Shown here piece by piece: positions 1 to 5,511 of a stretch of 6,036 nt of DNA; the first letter of the stretch is position 1; each line of letters opens with the position of its first letter. Source of the DNA: Alphaproteobacteria bacterium (lineage in GTDB: Bacteria; Pseudomonadota; Alphaproteobacteria; UBA9219); contig JAGWKW010000084.1 of assembly GCA_028865155.1 (NCBI GenBank), positions 1 to 6,036 of the forward strand. The letters run 5' to 3'. The position numbers and the translations under genes were made by a program. The notes below the pieces were generated by a model, which was given only the letters and a program-made list of their open reading frames with translations, was not told where the DNA came from and searched no databases.

Positions 1-1
1 T

Positions 2-760
2 GCGCACGCGCTGTTCCTCGCAAGCGCCATGGCGCTTGCCGTCTTCTGGGAATTGCGCGTCGCTATTTTCATGGAGCTTTTCATGCTCGCGCCGCTGGCC
101 TGGCTGCTCGGCGCGATCTGGGCGAAGCTGCGCCGCCATCTTTGGGGGCGCGAGCTGTTCTGGGCCGAAATCGCCGCCTTCGCGCTGCTCGGGCCGATCC
201 CTGTCCTGTTCCTGCCCGCGCTCACCCACGCAACGCCTTTCTATCCTGACATCCTGTTTTTCCCGGCGGCGCGCCCCACGCCCATCCGCGACCTGAGCCC
301 CGTCATCGCCGTACTCAACGATCCCAAAATTCTCGGCGCAAAGCCGCGCGCGATCATGAATGTCAGCAACACCGGGCCGGAACTTATGCTCTTCACGCGC
401 GACAATGTCGTCGCGGGCAATTTCGACGTGCCGGGAAACATCGACGCCTTCGCCTTTTTCAACGCCAAGACAGCTGCGCCCGCTCTTGCCGCCGCCCGCA
501 AATGGGGGGCCGACCTCGTCCTCGTCAGCGACCCCGCCCCGCGCATTTACCTGGGCAAAAATTATTACAGCCTGTCACATGCAAAGCTCGAGCCCGGCAA
601 AGACGGCAAATTGCGCCTTGTTAACACGCAAAAAGAACAACCGCTGATCGCAAGGCTCATCCGCGGCGACATCCCGCGCTGGCTAAAGCCGATTGAGATT
701 CCCGGCCATTCCGACTACCTTCTGTTCGAAATCAAAAACCCGGCAGGACGAAAAGAATAA
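2..760 (+). CDS. C-terminal part of a multi-pass membrane protein, GT-C glycosyltransferase-like (5' truncated)
   Basis: The reading frame is open to the left edge (it reads AHALFLASA before the first Met at 29), and that Met lies inside a hydrophobic stretch with no ribosome-binding site, so the true start is outside the window. What is visible begins with two or three membrane helices, the later ones around [17 protein letters not shown] and [17 protein letters not shown], with a basic loop (KLRRHLWGR) between them. About 170 residues of soluble domain follow, probably periplasmic. This tail, with the pattern [21 protein letters not shown], a [10 protein letters not shown] strand and [14 protein letters not shown] near the end, resembles C-terminal domains I recall from alphaproteobacterial polytopic proteins related to dolichyl-phosphate-mannose (PMT/GT39) transferases. 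The catalytic N-terminal part is not visible, so enzyme activity is inferred. The stop overlaps the glmM start by one base (TAATG), suggesting co-translation with glmM and a cell-envelope role. Confidence 0.75.
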   Translation, partial: AHALFLASAMALAVFWELRVAIFMELFMLAPLAWLLGAIWAKLRRHLWGRELFWAEIAAFALLGPIPVLFLPALTHATPFYPDILFFPAARPTPIRDLSPVIAVLNDPKILGAKPRAIMNVSNTGPELMLFTRDNVVAGNFDVPGNIDAFAFFNAKTAAPALAAARKWGADLVLVSDPAPRIYLGKNYYSLSHAKLEPGKDGKLRLVNTQKEQPLIARLIRGDIPRWLKPIEIPGHSDYLLFEIKNPAGRKE

Positions 761-2097
761 TGCGTAAATATTTCGGCACCGACGGTATCCGCGGCCGCGC
801 CAATCAGGAACCGATGACGGCGGAAATGGCACTGCGCGTTGCCCAAGCGGCGGCAAGCCTGTTCAAGCGCGGCGACCACAGGCACAGGGTCGTGATCGGC
901 AAGGACACGCGCCTGTCGGGCTATCTGCTCGAACCCGCGCTGACGGCGGGCTTCATCGCCAAAGGCATGGATGTGATTCTGCTCGGCCCCTTGCCGACGC
1001 CTGCGGTGGCGATGCTGACCAAAAGCCTGCGCGCCGATATCGGCGTCATGATCTCGGCTTCGCACAACCCGTACGAGGACAACGGCATCAAGCTGTTCGG
1101 CCCCGACGGCGGCAAATTGTCGGACGAACTCGAACTGCAAATCGAAGCGCGCATGGAAAGCCCAAACGGTGACGATCTCGCCGCGCCGGCCGAAATAGGC
1201 CGCGCGAGCCGCCTCGACGACGCCATAGGCCGCTATGTCGAATATGCCAAGGCAACCTATCCATCGGGCTGCAACCTCGAAGGGCTCAAGATCGTCATCG
1301 ACTGCGCCAACGGCGCGGCCTACAAGGTCGCGCCGACGGTATTGTGGGAACTCGGCGCCGAAGTCGTTCCCGTCGCGGTTGCGCCCGACGGGCGCAACAT
1401 CAACCATAATTGCGGCGCTACCCATCCGCAAACGATGCAGGAAGCCGTGGTCGCGCACCGGGCCGATCTTGGCATCGCGCTCGACGGCGACGCGGATCGG
1501 CTCATCATGGCCGACGAAAATGGCAACCGCATCGACGGCGACCAGCTGATGGCGCTGATCGCGCGGTCGTGGAACAAAACGGGCCGCCTCAAGGGCGGTG
1601 CGCTGGTCGCGACGGTGATGTCCAATCTCGGACTCGAACGTTATCTGGACAAAGAAAAAATCGGCCTGATCCGCACGCCTGTCGGCGACCGCTATGTCGT
1701 CGAAGCGATGAAAGAACATGGCTGCAACGTCGGCGGCGAACAATCGGGCCATATCGTGCTGAGCGATTATTGCACGACGGGCGACGGCCTCATCGCCGCG
1801 CTGCAAATCCTGTCGGTAATCCGCGAAAGCGGACATCCCGCGAGCGAAACCTGCGCCCTGTTCAAACCCGTGCCGCAAATCCTGCAGAATGTCCGCGCAC
1901 CGGCCTCCGTCCTCGACCTCGCCCCGGTGCGCGACGCAATCGAACGCGCCGAAAAGCATCTCGGCGCGGCTGGGCGTTTCGTAATCCGCAAATCGGGAAC
2001 CGAGCCCCTGGTCCGCGTCATGGCCGAAGGCGACGACGGCGCGCTCGTGCAAAAACTGGTTAACGATATCTGCGAGGCCGTGCAGAAAGCGGTTTAA
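760..2097 (+). CDS. glmM: phosphoglucosamine mutase GlmM
   Basis: GlmM converts glucosamine-6-phosphate to glucosamine-1-phosphate in the cytoplasm, the step before GlmU makes UDP-GlcNAc for peptidoglycan and lipopolysaccharide. The product is 445 residues, the usual family length. It opens with the typical [10 protein letters not shown] (residues 3-12). The phosphoserine loop ISASHNP is at 98-104 with catalytic Ser101. The metal-binding loop DGDADR is at 242-247, the sugar-recognition loop GGEQSGH at 325-331, and the phosphate-binding loop [15 protein letters not shown] at 410-424. All four domains of the alpha-D-phosphohexomutase fold are therefore present and look functional. The ATG shares its A with the upstream stop (TAATG). 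Only a weak AGGA at 745-748 could serve as a ribosome-binding site, so translational coupling is likely. The 3' end overlaps the convergent next gene by four bases. Function is essentially certain from the motifs. Confidence 0.98.
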   Translation: MRKYFGTDGIRGRANQEPMTAEMALRVAQAAASLFKRGDHRHRVVIGKDTRLSGYLLEPALTAGFIAKGMDVILLGPLPTPAVAMLTKSLRADIGVMISASHNPYEDNGIKLFGPDGGKLSDELELQIEARMESPNGDDLAAPAEIGRASRLDDAIGRYVEYAKATYPSGCNLEGLKIVIDCANGAAYKVAPTVLWELGAEVVPVAVAPDGRNINHNCGATHPQTMQEAVVAHRADLGIALDGDADRLIMADENGNRIDGDQLMALIARSWNKTGRLKGGALVATVMSNLGLERYLDKEKIGLIRTPVGDRYVVEAMKEHGCNVGGEQSGHIVLSDYCTTGDGLIAALQILSVIRESGHPASETCALFKPVPQILQNVRAPASVLDLAPVRDAIERAEKHLGAAGRFVIRKSGTEPLVRVMAEGDDGALVQKLVNDICEAVQKAV

Positions 2098-2738
2098 GGC
2101 TGTGCCGTCTTCACAGATGCATCGGCAGGAACAGCCGCGCTTACATGCTGCACATGCGCGGTCTGTATCGCATCCATTCTGGCCTCGAGCTTCGCCAGCT
2201 CGGCTTTCAAATTTTCATTCTGGGTCTGCAATTCCCTGATCGACTGAATCATGGGCGCCATAAGCTGATCGTATTCCACAGCCTCGTACCCATTAGCGCC
2301 AATTTTGACCGCGCCGGGCATGACCTTGGCGACATCCTGCGCGATGATGCCAGCGCCGGGCGAACCGTCTTTTTTCCATTTGAACGTCACGCCGTTGAGT
2401 TTGTCGATGATAGCCAACCCTTGCGCGGGACGAATGTCTGTTTTCAGGCGCACGTCCGAACTGTGGTAATAAGCCTGCGCGGTCACGGTGCCTGCGAATG
2501 CCGCCGAACCGCCTGTACTGAGCGTCTGGCCGATCGTCAACGGCCCCGGGATCGACACCTGCGCCACGCCGCTAACCAGTACCGCATCCACCGCGACATG
2601 CCCTTCAACACGAATCTGGCTTTCTGCAACACCCTGCGCCGTATCGTAAATGCCGCTCGAAGCCCAAGCAGAAGAGGTCACAGCCACGCCGATGCAGGCG
2701 ACGACGAAAAAGGAAAAAAAGCGGCTCATAAAGCGCAT
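2094..2738 (-). CDS. Sec-exported protein with C-terminal S74-type intramolecular chaperone (tail-spike-like)
   Basis: A 214-residue protein. Residues 1-26 form a signal peptide (basic MRFMSR, hydrophobic core [16 protein letters not shown] cleavage site). Residues 27-92 are rich in Val, Thr, Gly and Ala ([27 protein letters not shown]), like the trimeric beta-stalk of phage fibres. The hallmark SDVRLKTDI is at 94-102. Ser94 and Lys99 have the spacing of the Ser-Lys dyad used for self-cleavage by S74 chaperone domains of endosialidase-type tail spikes. [19 protein letters not shown] and the [16 protein letters not shown] helix follow, then a coiled coil to about 195. In characterised relatives this domain trimerises the chain, then cuts itself off. 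Here cleavage would leave only about 67 mature residues. The start is supported by GGGAGG four bases upstream; a second Met at codon 4 is spaced less well. The biological role is unknown. Confidence 0.88.
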   Translation of the reverse strand: MRFMSRFFSFFVVACIGVAVTSSAWASSGIYDTAQGVAESQIRVEGHVAVDAVLVSGVAQVSIPGPLTIGQTLSTGGSAAFAGTVTAQAYYHSSDVRLKTDIRPAQGLAIIDKLNGVTFKWKKDGSPGAGIIAQDVAKVMPGAVKIGANGYEAVEYDQLMAPMIQSIRELQTQNENLKAELAKLEARMDAIQTAHVQHVSAAVPADASVKTAQP

Positions 2739-2742
2739 ACTT

Positions 2743-2748
2743 CCTCCC
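2743..2748 (-). promoter_or_regulatory. Strong ribosome-binding site of the S74 gene
   Basis: On the minus strand GGGAGG stands four bases before the ATG at 2738. It is 13 bases from the alternative Met codon at 2729, so it favours the first ATG, although a four-base spacer is short. Confidence 0.7.
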
Positions 2749-2760
2749 GAAACAGGTTTA

Positions 2761-2811
2761 TCAAGTGAGCTTAAGAATAAAGCTTTAATATTAATAACTT
2801 CCTAATTCCCA
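2761..2811. promoter_or_regulatory. AT-rich divergent promoter region
   Basis: Between the divergent S74 and TSP1-like genes the sequence turns sharply AT-rich. It contains the perfect palindromes CTTAAG (2770-2775), AAGCTT (2780-2785) and TTAATATTAA (2785-2794). TTTAAT at 2784-2789 matches five of six bases of a sigma-70 -10 box on the plus strand but lacks a good -35. TTAAGA (2771-2776) with TAATAA (2792-2797) is another weak option. On the minus strand TATTCT (2779 down to 2774) is possible. No pair is convincing, so this is called as a region from composition and gene orientation only. The central palindrome could be a regulator site shared by both genes. Confidence 0.4.
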
Positions 2812-2886
2812 TTGGTGAGGTTTGATGAAATAAAGGGTTCTTCAACCTTTATCGGCTAATTTGGATTAAGTTCCAAACCTTGCCAA
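2812..2886 (+). promoter_or_regulatory. Predicted structured 5' leader (13-pair stem with inner hairpin) before the TSP1-like gene
   Basis: Read as plus-strand RNA, 2812-2824 (UUGGUGAGGUUUG) pairs with 2874-2886 (CAAACCUUGCCAA) in 13 consecutive pairs, two of them G-U. Inside, 2830-2852 forms a nine-pair hairpin with one bulged G (2837) and a CUUC loop. A weaker four-pair hairpin at 2857-2868 is possible, giving a three-way-junction layout. The closing stem ends two bases before the AAGGGG ribosome-binding site (2889-2894), so folding could affect translation of the gene at 2902. No known riboswitch class is recognised. The pairing is seen in the sequence by hand. That it is transcribed and regulatory is inference. 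Confidence 0.4.
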
Positions 2887-2888
2887 AC

Positions 2889-2894
2889 AAGGGG
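2889..2894 (+). promoter_or_regulatory. Ribosome-binding site fixing the GTG start of the TSP1-like gene
   Basis: AAGGGG lies seven bases before GTG at 2902. An in-frame TAA at 2896-2898 rules out any start further upstream, and the next ATG in frame (2991) would lose the signal peptide. GTG at 2902 is therefore the only sensible start. Confidence 0.7.
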
Positions 2895-2901
2895 CTAAAC
2901 T

Positions 2902-4053
2902 GTGCTTTTTAAGAAGGGCCTTTTTTACGCTTCCCTCGCCGTCCTGTTCGCGGCATTTTTCTTGTTGGCCTCGCCGGCTCATGCCGATTGCATGGGTGAT
3001 GGCACTTGCGTTTATGTTCCTAAAAACACCACTGTCGATATCAGCATTCCGTCCGACGTTTCCATCTTGGCCCCCTACGCCACAACAGCAGGAAATCTGC
3101 ACTTTGCCGGCCCGTCACCTGCCTGCAAGCAAGTAACCAATAATTGTAGCGCAGACATCATGGTTCCGACTCGCGGAGCCGCCGAATGGAATGCCGGTGT
3201 TTCCGATTCTTTCAATCAAAACCACGAATCTTGCGCGTCCCTGTCTGACTGTATCGCTTATGTCTGGCAACAAACCGGCTGGAATACTTGCTCGAAAAGC
3301 TGTGGCCCGGGCGTACAAACCCCTTCCGTCGTTTGCATGAAAGAAAATCTGACCACCGGTGCGACAACCCCGCAACCCTCGTCGAGTTGCGCCAATGCCG
3401 CCATGCCGTCAAACCAATCCTGCAATCTCGGCACCTGCCCCCCCGCTGTCAACGGCCAGTGCGGGGCCAACACCAATAGCTGCTCCGTGGGCACCCTCAA
3501 CGGCCCTTATACCAGCAGCGGCACCAGCTACTGGGACTGCCTCGGCACCAACGGCGCCTCCAACGCTTCATGCAGTTGTACCCCCAACTGGCAAACAGCC
3601 AGCACCGGCACTTGCTCGGCGACCTGCGGCGGCGGCACACAGACGGCGACCCAATCCGATGGCTGCGGCGGCACTCAAACCATAACCCAGACCTGCAACA
3701 CGCAGGCCTGCGCCTGTACACCTAACTGGGTCACAACCAGCACCGGCGCCTGTTCGGCAACCTGCGGCGGCGGTACGCAAAGCGTCACCCAGTCCGACGG
3801 TTGCGGCAATACCCGCACCATCTCCCAGTCCTGCAATACGGGAGTTTGCGCGAATTACTGCGGCTTACCTTGGGGTTATGGCTATTATCCGCAAGGCTCT
3901 TCTCCTGTACCCTATTGCACCGGCGGTTACAGCCCGACGAATGTCACAGGCCGGATGGAGAAGGGCAGTATTACACATGTCCTTTCATATGATTGCGGGC
4001 CAACCTCGTGCAGTTACAGGTGGGAGCATCTATGCGGTAAGTACAAATGCTGA
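2902..4053 (+). CDS. Secreted cysteine-rich protein with thrombospondin type-1-like repeats
   Basis: A 383-residue protein starting at GTG. Residues 1-28 are a signal peptide (LFKK, hydrophobic core, SPAHA cleavage). The Cys at 30 is not in a lipobox because Asp precedes it. Residues 29-121 are an unrecognised domain. Residues 122-179 look like a genuine thrombospondin type-1 module: W122 and W127, then CSKSCGPGVQ and six cysteines at 130, 134, 145, 163, 174 and 179. Residues 184-226 carry a NGQCG/NSCSVGT/YWDCLGTNG/ASCSC unit of a kind I recall from other secreted bacterial proteins. Two tandem 46-residue repeats follow (226-271, 272-317), each with W, CSATCGGGTQ, QSDGC and two further cysteines. 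A 66-residue Cys- and Tyr-containing tail ends the protein. Of 34 cysteines in total (an even number), many are probably disulfide-bonded in the periplasm or outside the cell. TSP1 folds usually bind glycans or proteins, so adhesion is plausible but unproven. It diverges from the S74 gene. Confidence 0.85.
   Translation: MLFKKGLFYASLAVLFAAFFLLASPAHADCMGDGTCVYVPKNTTVDISIPSDVSILAPYATTAGNLHFAGPSPACKQVTNNCSADIMVPTRGAAEWNAGVSDSFNQNHESCASLSDCIAYVWQQTGWNTCSKSCGPGVQTPSVVCMKENLTTGATTPQPSSSCANAAMPSNQSCNLGTCPPAVNGQCGANTNSCSVGTLNGPYTSSGTSYWDCLGTNGASNASCSCTPNWQTASTGTCSATCGGGTQTATQSDGCGGTQTITQTCNTQACACTPNWVTTSTGACSATCGGGTQSVTQSDGCGNTRTISQSCNTGVCANYCGLPWGYGYYPQGSSPVPYCTGGYSPTNVTGRMEKGSITHVLSYDCGPTSCSYRWEHLCGKYKC
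3577..3714 (+). repeat. Tandem TSP1-like repeat, copy A (138 bp, 46 codons)
   Basis: Encodes residues 226-271, from CTPNW to the Ala after NTQAC. By hand count it shares 102 of 138 bases and 35 of 46 residues with the adjoining copy B. All six cysteines, the Trp and the CSATCGGGTQ core are kept. Confidence 0.9.
3715..3852 (+). repeat. Tandem TSP1-like repeat, copy B (138 bp, 46 codons)
   Basis: Encodes residues 272-317, immediately following copy A in frame. Many differences from copy A are at third codon positions, so this looks like an old duplication kept by selection on the protein rather than a recent copy. Confidence 0.9.
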
Positions 4054-4056
4054 TCG

Positions 4057-4551
4057 TTATCGCGCCCCTTCGACGCGCAGCAGTTTCTTCTTGATGTCGA
4101 GCCCGCCCGAAAAACCGCCCAGTCCGCCATTGGCCGCGACCACGCGGTGACACGGCACGATATAGGGAACGGGGTTCGCGCCGCATGCCGCGCCTACTGC
4201 ACGCGCGGCCTTGGGATTGCCGATCCGCCGCGCAATCTCGCCATAGCTGCGCACGGAACCGCTCGGGATCTTCGCCATCTCGCGCCACACTTTATGCTGG
4301 AACGCGGTTCCCATCATCGCCACCGGACAGCATGCGAAATCTTTCAAAGCCGGGCCGCGGACAAAAGCCGTGCGCGACCATTCCGCCTGCCATTCGGCCA
4401 CGACATCTTCCGCCGCGCCGTTGCGCAAAAAGCCGATGCGGCAAATCGCGCCCTTGTCCGTCATGCCGACGACAAGCTTCCCTGCCGGAGACGAAACGAT
4501 ACTCCACGCCACCTGCGCCGGCGCCTTGCCTATAAATGCAAGTTTGCTCAT
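4057..4551 (-). CDS. ogt: methylated-DNA--[protein]-cysteine S-methyltransferase (Ogt/Ada-C type)
   Basis: A single-use repair protein that moves the methyl group from O6-methylguanine (or O4-methylthymine) in DNA to its own cysteine. The chosen start gives 164 residues. An N-terminal ribonuclease-like domain (about 1-75) precedes the DNA-binding and catalytic domain, which begins at GTAFQHKVW (81-89). Key parts are the helix-turn-helix with SYGEIARRIGNPKAARAVGAA (Tyr103, the Arg117 'finger'), Asn126, the active site VPCHRV with Cys134 and His135, and Glu161 in LLRVEG. All catalytic residues are present. A longer form from 4590 exists, but AGGAGG at 4563-4558, six bases before the ATG at 4551, decides the shorter start. 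That ATG overlaps the stop of the DUF2066 gene (ATGA), so the two are probably one transcript. The downstream end lies three bases from the convergent TSP1-like gene. Ogt versus AdaB naming is uncertain. Confidence 0.95.
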   Translation of the reverse strand: MSKLAFIGKAPAQVAWSIVSSPAGKLVVGMTDKGAICRIGFLRNGAAEDVVAEWQAEWSRTAFVRGPALKDFACCPVAMMGTAFQHKVWREMAKIPSGSVRSYGEIARRIGNPKAARAVGAACGANPVPYIVPCHRVVAANGGLGGFSGGLDIKKKLLRVEGAR

Positions 4552-5402
4552 TGCTGTCCTCCTGCGATACCATTGTCCGTTAATCGCCACGCGCCATCCG
4601 GCCCTTGCTGCAACGCCAGCCCTTCGGCGGCAAGCCCCTGCTGCAAACCATCGATATCCCCGGTATAGGCAAGATCGATATGGCTTTCCCCGCGTCCGAG
4701 TGCAAGCACATCGACCCGCGCCACCTGCGGCGCTAATTCGACGCGCCGCTTGGTCTGCGTCCAGGCAGCCAGCGACGGCGTTGCGACCGTAACCGTCAGA
4801 TGCGCGTAATTTCCCGGCGGCGCCATATTCGTGCCGCCATTCGTTTCAGCCGCGCCTGCTTGCGCGGCGCCACCCACATTCGCCAAAGCCGCGGCATATT
4901 TGCCGAGCGCCTGCTGCAAAGCCGCAGGATCGAACTGGATCGTAAACACGCCGATATAGCGCACGGGCGAAAGCTGCTCGCTTTGCACTTCGAAGCTTTG
5001 CACGAGCGCGGCCACGGCATCGTCGCTGATCGCGGCCATGCCCGACGGCGCGCCGACGCTCGCGCAAATCTTGGCGAAAGCCGTATGCTCGGCCTGCGTC
5101 AAAGCCTGGTCGCGCGCATGGGCGGCGGTATCCGCCGTCACGTCGGCGGGAACATTGGCGACGGTATAGGGCCCGGTCATGGTCGGCACGGCGACAGAGG
5201 CCGCAGCCGGAAGCGCAGCCGGCGCCGAGGAAGCGGCAGGGGCGGCCGTCGCCGCAGCCGCGTCCGAAGCCGGGGCAGAGGCCGAAGCCTGCGCGGCAGG
5301 CGCCTGAACGACCACAGGCGGCAAATTGTCCGCAACGGACTGGGCACGCGCCGCCGGAACCGCAAAAACAAAGGCCAATAGAAAGGACAGGGCAAAACGC
5401 AT
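4548..5402 (-). CDS. Exported DUF2066-domain protein
   Basis: A 284-residue protein. Residues 1-20 are a signal peptide (MRFALSFLLAFVFAVPAARA, cleaved before QS). Residues about 34-72 are a low-complexity Ala/Pro/Ser linker. Residues about 79-170 match the DUF2066 pattern as I know it: YTVANVPADVTADTAAHARDQAL, a Leu/Ala helix, DDAVAALVQSFEVQSEQLSPVRYIG and a FTIQFDP strand. The C-terminal region (199-275) has further beta strands (YAHLTVTVATPS, SHIDLAYTGDIDGLQQGL). No catalytic motif is seen. The molecular function of this family is not established; it is probably periplasmic. From memory it commonly sits beside purM in alphaproteobacteria, as it does here, in divergent orientation. No Shine-Dalgarno sequence precedes the ATG at 5402, which is unusual next to the strong site of its downstream partner. 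Its stop overlaps the start of ogt by ATGA. Confidence 0.85.
   Translation of the reverse strand: MRFALSFLLAFVFAVPAARAQSVADNLPPVVVQAPAAQASASAPASDAAAATAAPAASSAPAALPAAASVAVPTMTGPYTVANVPADVTADTAAHARDQALTQAEHTAFAKICASVGAPSGMAAISDDAVAALVQSFEVQSEQLSPVRYIGVFTIQFDPAALQQALGKYAAALANVGGAAQAGAAETNGGTNMAPPGNYAHLTVTVATPSLAAWTQTKRRVELAPQVARVDVLALGRGESHIDLAYTGDIDGLQQGLAAEGLALQQGPDGAWRLTDNGIAGGQQ
4558..4563 (-). promoter_or_regulatory. Ribosome-binding site of the methyltransferase, inside the DUF2066 gene
   Basis: A perfect AGGAGG on the minus strand, six bases before the ATG at 4551, lies within the last codons of the upstream gene. It fixes the start and, with the ATGA overlap, points to reinitiation by ribosomes finishing the upstream frame. 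Confidence 0.8.
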
Positions 5403-5511
5403 GAGAATCAGGGGGTAAAAGCCAGCCGGGCAGGATTAGCACAAAAACGGTTCCGACAAAATCGGTTCCAAAACCGGCCCAAGCACTCTATATGTTCCTT
5501 ATATTTCAATC
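5403..5511. promoter_or_regulatory. Divergent DUF2066/purM control region with CGGTTCC repeats
   Basis: This 109-bp gap must hold promoters for both directions. CGGTTCC occurs at 5448-5454 and 5463-5469, a 15-base period, each preceded by an A-rich run. The second copy also forms an inverted repeat, CGGTT-CCAA-AACCG (5463-5476). For purM, TATATG (5489-5494) with TTCCAA (5466-5471) gives a 17-base spacer but a poor -35. TATATT (5500-5505) would start transcription at about the ATG. For the minus strand, TAATCC (5439 down to 5434) is a weak candidate -10. Neither gene has a visible Shine-Dalgarno sequence. Operator function of the repeats is inference. Confidence 0.4.

Noticed and set aside
715..2052. 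Long open frame on the minus strand across glmM, 445 codons
   Set aside because: It lies wholly antisense to a confidently identified gene, its translation is Asp/Arg/Ala-rich with no family resemblance, and such frames are common opposite GC-rich genes. The equal length to GlmM is coincidence.
1410..2063. Plus-strand 217-codon frame inside glmM
   Set aside because: Arg-rich out-of-frame shadow of GlmM with no ribosome-binding site or recognisable domain.
2145..2768. Plus-strand 207-codon frame opposite the S74 gene
   Set aside because: The opposite strand encodes a clear signal peptide and S74 motifs with a strong ribosome-binding site; this frame shows neither.
2830..2852. Bulged hairpin as a Rho-independent terminator
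   Set aside because: The stem is AT-rich and is not followed by a T run on either strand, and it lies in a leader region between divergent genes.
2977..2994. Lipoprotein signal at Cys30 of the TSP1-like protein
   Set aside because: Asp precedes the Cys, which does not fit a lipobox; ordinary signal-peptidase cleavage after SPAHA fits better.
4552..4590. Longer N-terminus for the methyltransferase from the ATG at 4590
   Set aside because: The extra 13 residues are not family-like, and the AGGAGG six bases before 4551 marks the shorter start.
4800..5381. Plus-strand 193-codon Arg/Gly-rich frame opposite the DUF2066 gene
   Set aside because: The Arg/Gly composition is the antisense image of the Ala/Pro-rich linker. 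No start signal or homology is visible.
5441..5477. PurR-type operator upstream of purM
   Set aside because: The repeats do not match the ACGCAAACGTTTTCGT-like enterobacterial PurR site; only the generic A-rich and CGGTT character is similar.
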